6,245 nucleotides of DNA. Origin: an uncultured Lachnospiraceae bacterium (lineage in GTDB: Bacteria; Bacillota; Clostridia; Lachnospirales; Lachnospiraceae). The stretch spans positions 1 to 6,245 of the forward strand of contig CAJTVK010000184.1 in assembly GCA_910579645.1 (NCBI GenBank), given 5' to 3'. The translations under genes and the position numbers were made by a program. This document shows, piece by piece, positions 1 to 6,244 of the stretch. Position 1 is the stretch's first letter. Each line of letters starts with the position of its first letter. The notes under the pieces were generated by a model. That model saw only the letters and a program-made list of their open reading frames with translations. It had not been told where the DNA came from and searched no databases.

Positions 1-3000
1 ATACGGTAGGAATCCCTGTATGCCCCTGCAAACTGTGTCAGGAATTTGTCCAGATACCAGCCGGTAAAATCATAGCCTTTTTTCTCCGGAAGCGGCAGAT
101 AAAGGCCTGCGCCTTTGACAATGGTGAGCGTCTGATTTTTCAGTGAGCCGCCTTCTGTGTGGAATGTCACTTTGCAGGTCTCCTGCACCTTACCGCCGGT
201 TTCCTCCGCTTTCTCCTTTTCCCACAGGGCATAGACCGTCATATCCTTTGCCACTTCCAGCTCATCACCGGCAAGGCCGAGAAGGATGCCGCCCTTCTTC
301 TCCGTATACCAGCCAAGGAATACATAGCCGGATTTCTCCGTGCCAGGCAGGATGATCTTCTCCCCTTTGACTGCCTTTACGGGTTCGGCCCTCCTTCCGC
401 CATTGGGGTCAAAGGTAATGAGATAAGTAACCTCCGCTTTCTTCTCATAATGCGCTTTCAGGATAACATCTCCGGAGACAGTATATTTCTCCCCTGCCTT
501 TCCGACAGAGGTATCCCCGTCATACCAGCCTGTAAATTCATAGCCTTCTTTGGTGCAGGCAGGAAGGATAATGGTATCGCCAACCTTTGTGGTAATGTCC
601 CCTCCTTCCATCTCCCCACCGTCCGCGTCAAAGGTAATCGTGGCTTCCGGTTTTTCCTCCGGCTTTTCGGCTTCCTTTTCCCAGCGGGCGTAAAGGGTGG
701 TATCTTCTGTTACGGTAAGTTCCGTGCCTATTCTGGTACCGTCCTCCTTTGCCGTATACCAGCCAAGGAAAATATGCCCTTCCTTTTCTGCCTCCGGCAG
801 CTTGACCGACTTTCCCTTTTCCACTTTCATGGGTGAAATTTCTTTCCCTCCGTCCGTATCAAAAGAGACAGTGCATGTGGGTGCTTCTTTCCTTATATAA
901 TGGGCCTTCAGGGTAACGTCACCAGCGACAGTATAATCTTTCCCTGCCTGCCCTACACAGATATCTCCGTCATACCAGCCCGTAAACTCATAATCTTCCT
1001 TGGTGCAGGCGGGAAGTACAATGGTATCGCCAACCCTTGCGGTAACGTCCCCTCCTTCCATTTCTCCTCCGTCTGCGTCAAAGGTAATCGTGGCTTCCGG
1101 CCTTTCCTCTGGCTTTTCAGTCTCTTTCTCCCAGCGGGCGTAAAGGGTGGTATCTTCCGCCACGGTAAGTTCCGCCTCTACTCTGGTGCCGCCCTCCTTC
1201 GCCGTATACCAGCCAAGGAAAATATGCCCTTCCCTTTCTGCTTCCGGCAGTTTTATCTCTTTTCCTTTTTCTACTTTCATTGGTGGAATTTCTTTCCCTC
1301 CGTCCGTATCAAAAGAAACAGTGCATGTGGGCGCTTTTTTCCTTACATAATGGGCTTTCAGGGTAACGTCACCAACGACAGTATAATCTTCCCCTGCCTG
1401 CCCCACACAGGTATCTCCGTCATACCAGCCTGTAAACTCATAATCTTCCTTCGTGCAGGACGGAAGCACAATGGTATCGCCAATCTCTGCGGTAATGTCC
1501 CCTCCTTCCATCTCTCCACTATCCGCGTCAAAGACAATAGTGGCTTCTGTTTTCTCCCATGCGGCATAATAGGAAGCGTCCTGCCGGGGCGCATAATGCT
1601 TCTCCCCTGCACTCCCCGCAAAAACAGTCAGCTCTTCGTCCTTATACCAGCCCTTAAAACGGTATCCCTTTCTGGAAGCGTCCGGGAAGGCAACGTTTGC
1701 GCCGGGAATGGCCTGCTCACTTTCCGTCTCCCCCGTGCCGCCATTATAAACGTAGGTCATGGTAACAGGCGGTGTCGCCTCCCACTGTGCATAAAGGTAA
1801 AGGTTATCTGTCAGACTGATCTCCTGTCCGGGCGTATAGCCGTTACCTGACCCGTCTGCCTCCGTATTCCACCCGACAAAATCATAGCCAAAATATACAA
1901 GATTCCCCATAAGGGGGAAAAGTTCCGCTTCACCCATGATGACCGCTGTATCTTCACTGGTATACTCATTAGGGTCGGAACACATAATGCTGGAACCCGG
2001 AGGGTTATTGTTGGCATCGTAAGTTATAAAGTAAGTCTTCGGCACTTCCGCAAGATAAATGTTCTCTCCCCGCTTTTCCGTACAATAGCTCCTTGTGTGC
2101 CATACAAACTGCTCCGTGCTTGCGTCCTTATGGTACAGCTTCCCGTCAATCAGCACCCGCCCGGGCTTTATATTGTCATAGCCGCCCAGCACAAAAACCG
2201 AATCGCTTTCAAAATCTTCATCAAGAAGTATAGACGCGCCTTCATTAAAAAAATAAAAAATATCACAGGGAGCCAGCCCCACTTCGTGGTTGCCCTCCAT
2301 GACAATGTTTCCGGAAAGGATGATCCCCGTCTCATTCATGTAGCAGATTGCGCTCGCCGCACTGATATTTTCCTTTGAGCGGTTTCCCGTAATCGTGCAG
2401 TCGCGGATGACCAGCGCCTTTGTTCCTTCCCCTTTGCCCGTCTGTATTGCGCTGCCGCGCAGGGCACTGTTCCCGGAAATGGTGCAGCGGATTAACTTTG
2501 AGTCCCCTCCCGTGGACATATGGAGGCCCCCGGCAACATAATCGGAACTGTTATTTTCAATGACACTGTCCGTCATGACCAAAGATAAGAGTGACCATAC
2601 CGCACCCCCTGTGGAATCGGAATGGTTCCCGCTCAGTTCCATTTCAGACGCTTCGCAGGGTCCCATGAGCCCAAGTGCCCCACCCCATACAGCTGCACAG
2701 TGGCGGATTGTCCCCGATGTGATTGTAACTTCTGCGGTCTTGGCAGACTGGATGCCGCCGCCTGCGCCTAAGGTATAACAGTCCTGTATCAGCCCGCCAT
2801 CCATGGCCATGCTTGCGTCCCACGTAACTTCAACTGCCCCTGCAGTCCTGACGCTGCGGTTTCCGTCCACGCTTTCGGAATAATCTGTGTTGTAATTATT
2901 CTGGAGGACGGTTCCTGCACCCATGGCATAAAAGCCTTTCACATAGATAAGGGGGCTGTCCCATACCTGTCCTGTATTGTTGAAATCCTGATCCAGCACC

Positions 3001-3659
3001 GCACCGCCGTCAAGGATAATATCCTGCGTGGCAAGGCTGCCGCTGCTTATCCCGACCAGAACGTTCCCGGCATCTTTTGCGTAGTTTTTACCGGCAAACT
3101 CTTCTTCCCTGCGGATGGTCACCGGTTTTTCTGCGTCCTCACTCGTCAAGGTAATGTTATCAGCAGTGACCTCAAGCGTCTTTGACACACTACAGTCCCG
3201 GAGGACTATGATTGTGTCGCCAGCCTGTGCATTTTCAAATGCCTGTTCCAGTTCTTCATAACTGGTATCCCCGATCCGTGCTTCATAAGTAACAGTAATA
3301 TCCTGCTCCTGTTCCGGTTTCCAGTTGGCATACAGCCACAAGTCATGTTCCGGGGTATAGGTATCGCCCGGCCTTCCGACTGCGGTAAATTTGGTCACGT
3401 CCCCATTATCGGTTACGTCCACCCAGCTTTCCAGATAATGCCCCTCATAGGATGCATCAGGCAATATAATGCTTTCCCCCTTGGGCACGGAAACGCTTTC
3501 CGTCTCACAGGTTCCCTCATAGGCTTCAAACGTGACCGTGTAACTGCCTTCTTCGGCTGCCTTAACGGGAAGCGGGGTGCTCCCAAAGATTCCCGTTACA
3601 ACCGTGGAAGCCGCCGCAAGGCACGTAAGAAGCTTTGTCAAGATTTTCTTTCTTCCCAT
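1..3659 (-). CDS. Secreted/surface protein with beta-helix region and InlB-type B-repeats, C-terminus missing
   Basis: The frame stays open from ATG 3659 to the left edge: 1219 codons plus two bases, no stop. Residues 1-34 form a signal peptide (MGRKK, hydrophobic core, likely cut after VKA). Residues 40-113 resemble one InlB B-repeat (Flg_new/Listeria-Bacteroides) module. About 130-530 has a 'sYeeLeqAf..AqaGDTIiVL' entry followed by repeated short beta-strand and 'I..N.s...GG' turns, typical of right-handed parallel beta-helices. From 543 onward come B-repeat modules with the hallmark 'F..dGG ... LP ... GY.F.GWY ... l.A.W' at about 543, 632, 706, 778, 856, 928, 1006, 1079 and 1162, the last cut by the edge. 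KPEE-rich linkers separate some. The family is extracellular and often adhesive; ligand and cell-wall anchor cannot be seen, since an LPXTG or similar anchor would lie beyond the window. GC-rich, unlike its right neighbour. The reading frame and architecture are seen; an adhesion role is inferred. Confidence 0.93.
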   Translation of the reverse strand, partial: MGRKKILTKLLTCLAAASTVVTGIFGSTPLPVKAAEEGSYTVTFEAYEGTCETESVSVPKGESIILPDASYEGHYLESWVDVTDNGDVTKFTAVGRPGDTYTPEHDLWLYANWKPEQEQDITVTYEARIGDTSYEELEQAFENAQAGDTIIVLRDCSVSKTLEVTADNITLTSEDAEKPVTIRREEEFAGKNYAKDAGNVLVGISSGSLATQDIILDGGAVLDQDFNNTGQVWDSPLIYVKGFYAMGAGTVLQNNYNTDYSESVDGNRSVRTAGAVEVTWDASMAMDGGLIQDCYTLGAGGGIQSAKTAEVTITSGTIRHCAAVWGGALGLMGPCEASEMELSGNHSDSTGGAVWSLLSLVMTDSVIENNSSDYVAGGLHMSTGGDSKLIRCTISGNSALRGSAIQTGKGEGTKALVIRDCTITGNRSKENISAASAICYMNETGIILSGNIVMEGNHEVGLAPCDIFYFFNEGASILLDEDFESDSVFVLGGYDNIKPGRVLIDGKLYHKDASTEQFVWHTRSYCTEKRGENIYLAEVPKTYFITYDANNNPPGSSIMCSDPNEYTSEDTAVIMGEAELFPLMGNLVYFGYDFVGWNTEADGSGNGYTPGQEISLTDNLYLYAQWEATPPVTMTYVYNGGTGETESEQAIPGANVAFPDASRKGYRFKGWYKDEELTVFAGSAGEKHYAPRQDASYYAAWEKTEATIVFDADSGEMEGGDITAEIGDTIVLPSCTKEDYEFTGWYDGDTCVGQAGEDYTVVGDVTLKAHYVRKKAPTCTVSFDTDGGKEIPPMKVEKGKEIKLPEAEREGHIFLGWYTAKEGGTRVEAELTVAEDTTLYARWEKETEKPEERPEATITFDADGGEMEGGDVTARVGDTIVLPACTKEDYEFTGWYDGDICVGQAGKDYTVAGDVTLKAHYIRKEAPTCTVSFDTDGGKEISPMKVEKGKSVKLPEAEKEGHIFLGWYTAKEDGTRIGTELTVTEDTTLYARWEKEAEKPEEKPEATITFDADGGEMEGGDITTKVGDTIILPACTKEGYEFTGWYDGDTSVGKAGEKYTVSGDVILKAHYEKKAEVTYLITFDPNGGRRAEPVKAVKGEKIILPGTEKSGYVFLGWYTEKKGGILLGLAGDELEVAKDMTVYALWEKEKAEETGGKVQETCKVTFHTEGGSLKNQTLTIVKGAGLYLPLPEKKGYDFTGWYLDKFLTQFAGAYRDSYR
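447..1549 (-). repeat. 450-bp in-frame tandem repeat inside the surface-protein gene, about 2.5 copies
   Basis: Landmarks recur exactly 450 bases apart: 'aaggtaatcgtggcttccgg' at 631 and 1081 with a close variant at 1531; 'taaagggtggtatctt' at 691 and 1141; 'acagtgcatgtggg' at 867 and 1317. The unit encodes 150 residues made of two different B-repeat modules: type A (66 residues, 'GEMEGGD...GDTIVLP..CTKE.YEFTGWYDGD') and type B (78 residues including linker, 'CTVSFDTDGGKEI..MKVEKGK...GHIFLGWYTAKE'). In protein order the units start at residues 706, 856 and 1006. The third has only the type A half before a diverged module follows. Since 450 is divisible by three, gain or loss of a unit would keep the frame. 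Confidence 0.93.
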
Positions 3660-3664
3660 ACGTT

Positions 3665-3672
3665 CTTCCTTT
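3665..3672 (-). promoter_or_regulatory. Ribosome binding site of the surface-protein gene
   Basis: On the minus strand AAAGGAAG precedes the ATG at 3659, with the AGGA core seven bases upstream. This and the signal peptide that starts directly at this ATG fix the start. Another ATG at 3679 is out of frame and reaches a stop after 13 codons. Confidence 0.75.
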
Positions 3673-3798
3673 CTTCCATATTTTATAAATATAAAGCGTT
3701 ATGCCTGTTTCCCTCCCAGACCAGTTCCAGTCCCGGCTCCTTTTGCCGCAACGTTCCCACCGGCAGGGTGCGCCAAATGCACACTCATCTGCCGGGTA

Positions 3799-3827
3799 TC
3801 TATCCGGGCAGGCTATGAAATTGTCAA
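3799..3827 (-). promoter_or_regulatory. Candidate promoter for the surface-protein gene
   Basis: A perfect -35 box TTGACA (3827-3822) is followed after 17 bases by GATAGA (3804-3799), which matches the TATAAT consensus at only three positions. Transcription from here would give a leader of about 130 bases. An imperfect dyad (3790-3810, 'tgccggg' against 'ccgggca', six of seven pairs, 7-base loop) covers the -10 region and could be an operator. AT-rich bases at 3678-3695 hold TATA-like strings closer to the gene but lack a recognisable -35. Confidence 0.35.
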
Positions 3828-3874
3828 GGTTCATTGAAAGGGAATTTTGATGGATTGAAAATGAGATTTATTTG

Positions 3875-3903
3875 CCCCTTCACTAATAGCAGGCTGGAAG
3901 GGG
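3875..3903. other. Perfect 7-bp inverted repeat (hairpin) in the intergenic region
   Basis: CCCCTTC at 3875-3881 pairs with GAAGGGG at 3897-3903 around a 15-base loop; two G-T pairs and two A-T pairs can extend the stem outward. Neither side carries a run of T in the right place for a standard intrinsic terminator. It may insulate the two divergent transcription units or be a protein-binding site. The structure is seen; its role is unknown. Confidence 0.5.
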
Positions 3904-3911
3904 TGAAAATT

Positions 3912-3969
3912 AAACAGTTTATAGAAATTTTAGAAATTGTTTTAGCCAGCATATTATAAAAACAGTTTA
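3912..3969. promoter_or_regulatory. Pair of AAACAGTTTA direct repeats, candidate operators
   Basis: AAACAGTTTA occurs at 3912-3921 and 3960-3969, 48 bases apart. Its first nine bases are a perfect odd palindrome (AAAC-A-GTTT). The second copy overlaps the -35 box of the KAP NTPase promoter (3966-3971), the place a repressor would block. TAGAAATT is also directly repeated at 3922-3929 and 3931-3938. Short AT-rich words recur by chance in such DNA, so regulation is only a suggestion. Confidence 0.35.
3929..3957 (+). promoter_or_regulatory. Possible second, upstream promoter for the KAP NTPase gene
   Basis: TTTAGA (3929-3934, four of six matches to TTGACA) is followed after 17 bases by TATTAT (3952-3957, five of six matches to TATAAT). 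It lies about 37 bases upstream of the stronger candidate. In AT-rich sequence such matches are common, so it is listed as an alternative only. Confidence 0.25.
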
Positions 3970-3994
3970 CTCTATCTTTTGGTAATTCTATAAT
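3966..3994 (+). promoter_or_regulatory. Main candidate promoter of the KAP NTPase gene
   Basis: TTTACT (3966-3971, four of six -35 matches) and a perfect TATAAT (3989-3994) are separated by exactly 17 bases. Transcription would begin near 4001, leaving a leader of about 40 bases before the ATG at 4044. The -10 box includes the first bases of the upstream ATG at 3993, which therefore could not be translated from this transcript. Confidence 0.6.
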
Positions 3995-4028
3995 GAGTAT
4001 ATGTACCACACATTTATCCTCAAACAAT

Positions 4029-4034
4029 TGGGAG
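4029..4034 (+). promoter_or_regulatory. Ribosome binding site that decides the KAP NTPase start
   Basis: TGGGAG, with GGAG at 4031-4034, lies nine bases before ATG 4044. The alternative ATG at 3993 has only a weak 'ggtaattctata' in front of it. This supports the shorter protein. Confidence 0.6.
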
Positions 4035-4043
4035 ATCATATGC

Positions 4044-5999
4044 ATGAACGGAAAGCAAATAGAATCAGAAGTAATCAGATATTTAGGAGACAATAACTAC
4101 AGATACGCCATTTTAATTGAGGGCGAATGGGGATGCGGAAAAACTTACTTTGTCCTAAATGACTTACAAACCGCCATTGAGAAGTATGAATTAAATCATA
4201 CAAAAAGGAGTGTTCGCTATATTTCGTTGTATGGCTGTAAATCAGTAGATGAGATTGAAGAGAGCCTATACTGGAGCATCGTTGACGAACAGTTTTATAA
4301 AAAATATGAACAGATTACTCATACAGAAAGCTATTACGGAAAAGAAAAAGAAAAACGCCAAAAAGGCGGGCGAATCATAACAAATATTTCTAAAAAGATG
4401 ATAAGTTCCCTAATGCAGCGGTTTGAAATATCTTCTAAATCATATGAATTTATTTCAGATTTCCTTTCCCTGAATAAAAATATCTTTATATTTGATGATT
4501 TGGAAAGATGCAGCTGTCCTCCAAATGATGTATTGGGATATATCAATGGATTAGTTGAACATGAAGGTGCAAAGGTAATTCTTATTGCCAATGAACGGGA
4601 AATAGGAACTCTGACACAAGTAAAAAACAGAGAGTTTCAGTACCTTGTTTCATCTGATGAAAAAATCAAGATTCCAAAAGAGGAATCCGGATTTTCTTAC
4701 CATCACCCAAAAGACACTGAGATCACTCTGGATATTGATGAACTGGAAAGACGCAGAAAAAAACTTTTTTCAGATAATGAATACAATCAGCAGTACCTCC
4801 GAATACGCGAAAAACTGATTGGTCAAACATTACGTTATGAAGCTGATCTGGTTCCAATTATCCATAAATTAATCAATCAATGTAAATCTGATACTCAATT
4901 AAAGGATCACTTGGACAATAATGTAAGATATTTTATTGATGATATGTCGGAAAACAATCATAATAATTTAAGGACTTTCCAGTTTTTCTTATCAAAGATA
5001 GAGTATCTGTATTTTCAATTTTCATCATTTGAAATTGACTGTAGATACAAAAATGCCGCCTTGGACTTTGTTATTCAGAATTGCTTTATGATATGCGTTG
5101 AACATAGAGGGAACATTCAAGGCCCCGAAGACCAATTTCTTCAAATTTGCTTTCAGAATAAGCGGAGGCTGCCAACCATTATCAATTATGTAAAATACAG
5201 TATTTTTGATTCCGAATCATTCCTAAATGATGTTACTGCCTATATCAATGCAGAGTTAGCCGCCCGTCTGCCAGATGATGACCCATATACATTGTTATAT
5301 AACCAATATTACTTGCAGACACAGGATTGGATTGAAGAAAAGATAAATTCAATTTTAGAAAGGTTACACCAAAATGAATATAAGAGCAATCTGTATTCCA
5401 ATATACTTATTATATTTATCAGATTAGTAAAATACGGATTCCCCGAAGAAATACTATTACATGCAGAAGAATATATGATATCCAACGTGAAACATGGAAA
5501 CAGTAATATTTTGGATGACTGCATTGCATCAGAAAACGCAGAAGAAATCAAAAAATGCAAGGAAATCATTCATAAAATAAATCGCCAGATTCGTTCAAGC
5601 AGAGAATCTTCAAGAACAGAGGACATACTCAATATTTTAAGTAATAACGAATCCTGGGCAGAGGGACTAATTAACTATTGGGATACAAACAGGTCGCAAT
5701 TTCCCCATGAAATACAAATATTAAGTTATACTGATGCCGATTTCTGGCTGCAAAAAATACTTGATAGCAATGCAAAAAATATACACCATTTCAGAATGTT
5801 TATAAATAGATTATATCCGGATAATGTGATAAAAGGGAATGCAGATGATGATATGCTTATTATCAAATCCATTATAAACAGATTGGAAAGCTATACGGAT
5901 TCTGATAAAATTAAAAATATGCAGTTAATATGGTTAAAAGAACAATTATCCAAAATCTATCAACAGCATATAGAATACATGAAAAAAATTCCCCAATGA
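4044..5999 (+). CDS. KAP-family P-loop NTPase, orphan, possible defence protein
   Basis: 651 residues from ATG 4044 (668 if ATG 3993 were used). Walker A is GEWGCGKT at 27-34 (Lys33). 'YISLYGCKSVDEIEE' at 59-73 matches the 'vSLyG..s..eI' segment that follows the P-loop in KAP-type NTPases. Walker B is IFIFDDLERC at 147-156 (Asp151, Asp152), and KVILIANE at 177-184 supplies a sensor-like Asn183. An 'REKLIGQTLRYEADL' element lies at 255-269. The remaining 380 or so residues look helical and charged, with no nuclease, protease or other effector motif I recognise. No transmembrane helix is evident, though many KAP proteins have them. KAP NTPases include F-plasmid PifA, which excludes phage T7; most are uncharacterised. 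The gene is AT-rich, monocistronic as far as visible, and divergent from the surface-protein gene. Family assignment rests on the motifs; anti-phage function is inference. Confidence 0.88.
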   Translation: MNGKQIESEVIRYLGDNNYRYAILIEGEWGCGKTYFVLNDLQTAIEKYELNHTKRSVRYISLYGCKSVDEIEESLYWSIVDEQFYKKYEQITHTESYYGKEKEKRQKGGRIITNISKKMISSLMQRFEISSKSYEFISDFLSLNKNIFIFDDLERCSCPPNDVLGYINGLVEHEGAKVILIANEREIGTLTQVKNREFQYLVSSDEKIKIPKEESGFSYHHPKDTEITLDIDELERRRKKLFSDNEYNQQYLRIREKLIGQTLRYEADLVPIIHKLINQCKSDTQLKDHLDNNVRYFIDDMSENNHNNLRTFQFFLSKIEYLYFQFSSFEIDCRYKNAALDFVIQNCFMICVEHRGNIQGPEDQFLQICFQNKRRLPTIINYVKYSIFDSESFLNDVTAYINAELAARLPDDDPYTLLYNQYYLQTQDWIEEKINSILERLHQNEYKSNLYSNILIIFIRLVKYGFPEEILLHAEEYMISNVKHGNSNILDDCIASENAEEIKKCKEIIHKINRQIRSSRESSRTEDILNILSNNESWAEGLINYWDTNRSQFPHEIQILSYTDADFWLQKILDSNAKNIHHFRMFINRLYPDNVIKGNADDDMLIIKSIINRLESYTDSDKIKNMQLIWLKEQLSKIYQQHIEYMKKIPQ

Positions 6000-6024
6000 A
6001 TAAGATTGTGCTAAGAATTCTTAT

Positions 6025-6068
6025 TTCAAATAAGCCCCTATCATTATTAGGTATGGGCTTTATTTGAA
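6025..6068. terminator. Terminator-like hairpin after the KAP NTPase gene
   Basis: TTCAAATAAGCCC (6025-6037) pairs with GGGCTTTATTTGAA (6055-6068): 13 pairs with one bulged T and a 17-base loop, starting 25 bases after the stop codon. The base of the stem is A/T-rich on both strands (TTTATTT on plus, CTTATTT on minus), so it could stop transcription from either side. A classic T-run after the stem is missing, which lowers confidence. Confidence 0.55.
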
Positions 6069-6244
6069 GTTCTTACACACTCCCAATACCCTTGATATTT
6101 ATGTTTTGAATTTGGAATATAATTTCCATGGTATTTTTTTACATAGGTTAGACCTTTAAGAACCCGCAGAGAATCAGTTCCCTGCCTCATTGCCGGGCTC
6201 TGCCCGGACCCGTCCTCGCCGGAAGCAGGAAAAGGAGCAGCAGC
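6047..6244 (-). CDS. Possible C-terminal end of a minus-strand gene running off the right edge
   Basis: A frame is open from the right edge to TAA at 6049-6047, giving 65 residues with no start required inside the window. The first 20 or so residues come from GC-rich DNA (Gly/Ser/Pro-rich); the rest are Lys/Tyr/Asn-rich ('LTYVKKYHGNYIPN'). The stop falls inside the loop of the terminator-like hairpin, a plausible position for a convergent gene end. No family is recognised, and 65 codons without a stop is weak evidence, so this may be non-coding. Confidence 0.2.
   Translation of the reverse strand, partial: AAAPFPASGEDGSGQSPAMRQGTDSLRVLKGLTYVKKYHGNYIPNSKHKYQGYWECVRTSNKAHT
6113..6128 (+). promoter_or_regulatory. 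TATAAT flanked by inverted TGGAA/TTCCA arms
   Basis: A perfect TATAAT (6118-6123) is centred between TGGAA (6113-6117) and TTCCA (6124-6128). The only nearby -35-like word on the plus strand, TTGATA (6092-6097), is 20 bases away, longer than usual. No plus-strand gene start is visible before the edge, so this is a weak promoter/operator candidate. Confidence 0.2.
6193..6207. other. Perfect GC-rich hairpin CCGGGC-TCT-GCCCGG
   Basis: Six G/C pairs with a three-base loop lie in the GC-rich end of the window, just after the AT-rich block. No T-run follows on either strand within a few bases, so it is not a typical intrinsic terminator. It could belong to a gene or element beyond the edge. Confidence 0.45.

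Larger units (their letters stand above)
3660..4043. other. Divergent intergenic region between the surface-protein and KAP NTPase genes
   Basis: This 384-base stretch separates two genes transcribed away from each other. From 3700 to about 3820 it is GC-rich like the left gene; from about 3830 it is AT-rich like the right gene. It contains both candidate promoters, the 3875-3903 hairpin and the AAACAGTTTA repeats listed separately. Short open frames cross it on both strands, but none has a convincing ribosome binding site, so no additional gene is called. Confidence 0.7.

Noticed and set aside
447..1549. Direct repeats considered as a CRISPR array or insertion sequence
   Set aside because: The period is 450 bp with no alternating unique spacers, no terminal inverted repeats and no transposase; the repeats are protein modules.
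143..1850. Several plus-strand open frames, including one of 316 codons (900-1850) and one of 225 codons (159-836)
   Set aside because: They lie antisense to the well-supported minus-strand surface-protein gene, lack ribosome binding sites and known motifs, and repeat only because the 450-bp unit beneath them repeats.
2097..3818. Plus-strand open frames at 2097-2378, 2560-2778, 3345-3818 and 3577-3837
   Set aside because: They are wholly or largely antisense to the surface-protein gene, and the last two run into its leader. They show no recognisable domain.
3562..3834. Minus-strand 90-codon frame with four clustered cysteines near its N-terminus (leader of the surface-protein gene)
   Set aside because: There is no ribosome binding site before its ATG, it overlaps the first 98 bases of the surface-protein gene in another frame, and four cysteines in a short GC-rich translation are weak evidence for a zinc-binding protein.
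3824..4093. Minus-strand 89-codon frame antisense to the KAP promoter and start
   Set aside because: It covers the promoter, ribosome binding site and first codons of the NTPase gene and has no coding motif; long frames are easily produced by chance in either strand here.
5390..5430. Hydrophobic run 'NILIIFIRLV' in the NTPase considered as a transmembrane helix
   Set aside because: It is only about ten residues long with an Arg inside and charged flanks, too short to span a membrane.
4334..5569. Minus-strand frames at 4334-4591 and 5309-5569
   Set aside because: They are antisense to the KAP NTPase reading frame and lack start signals or motifs.
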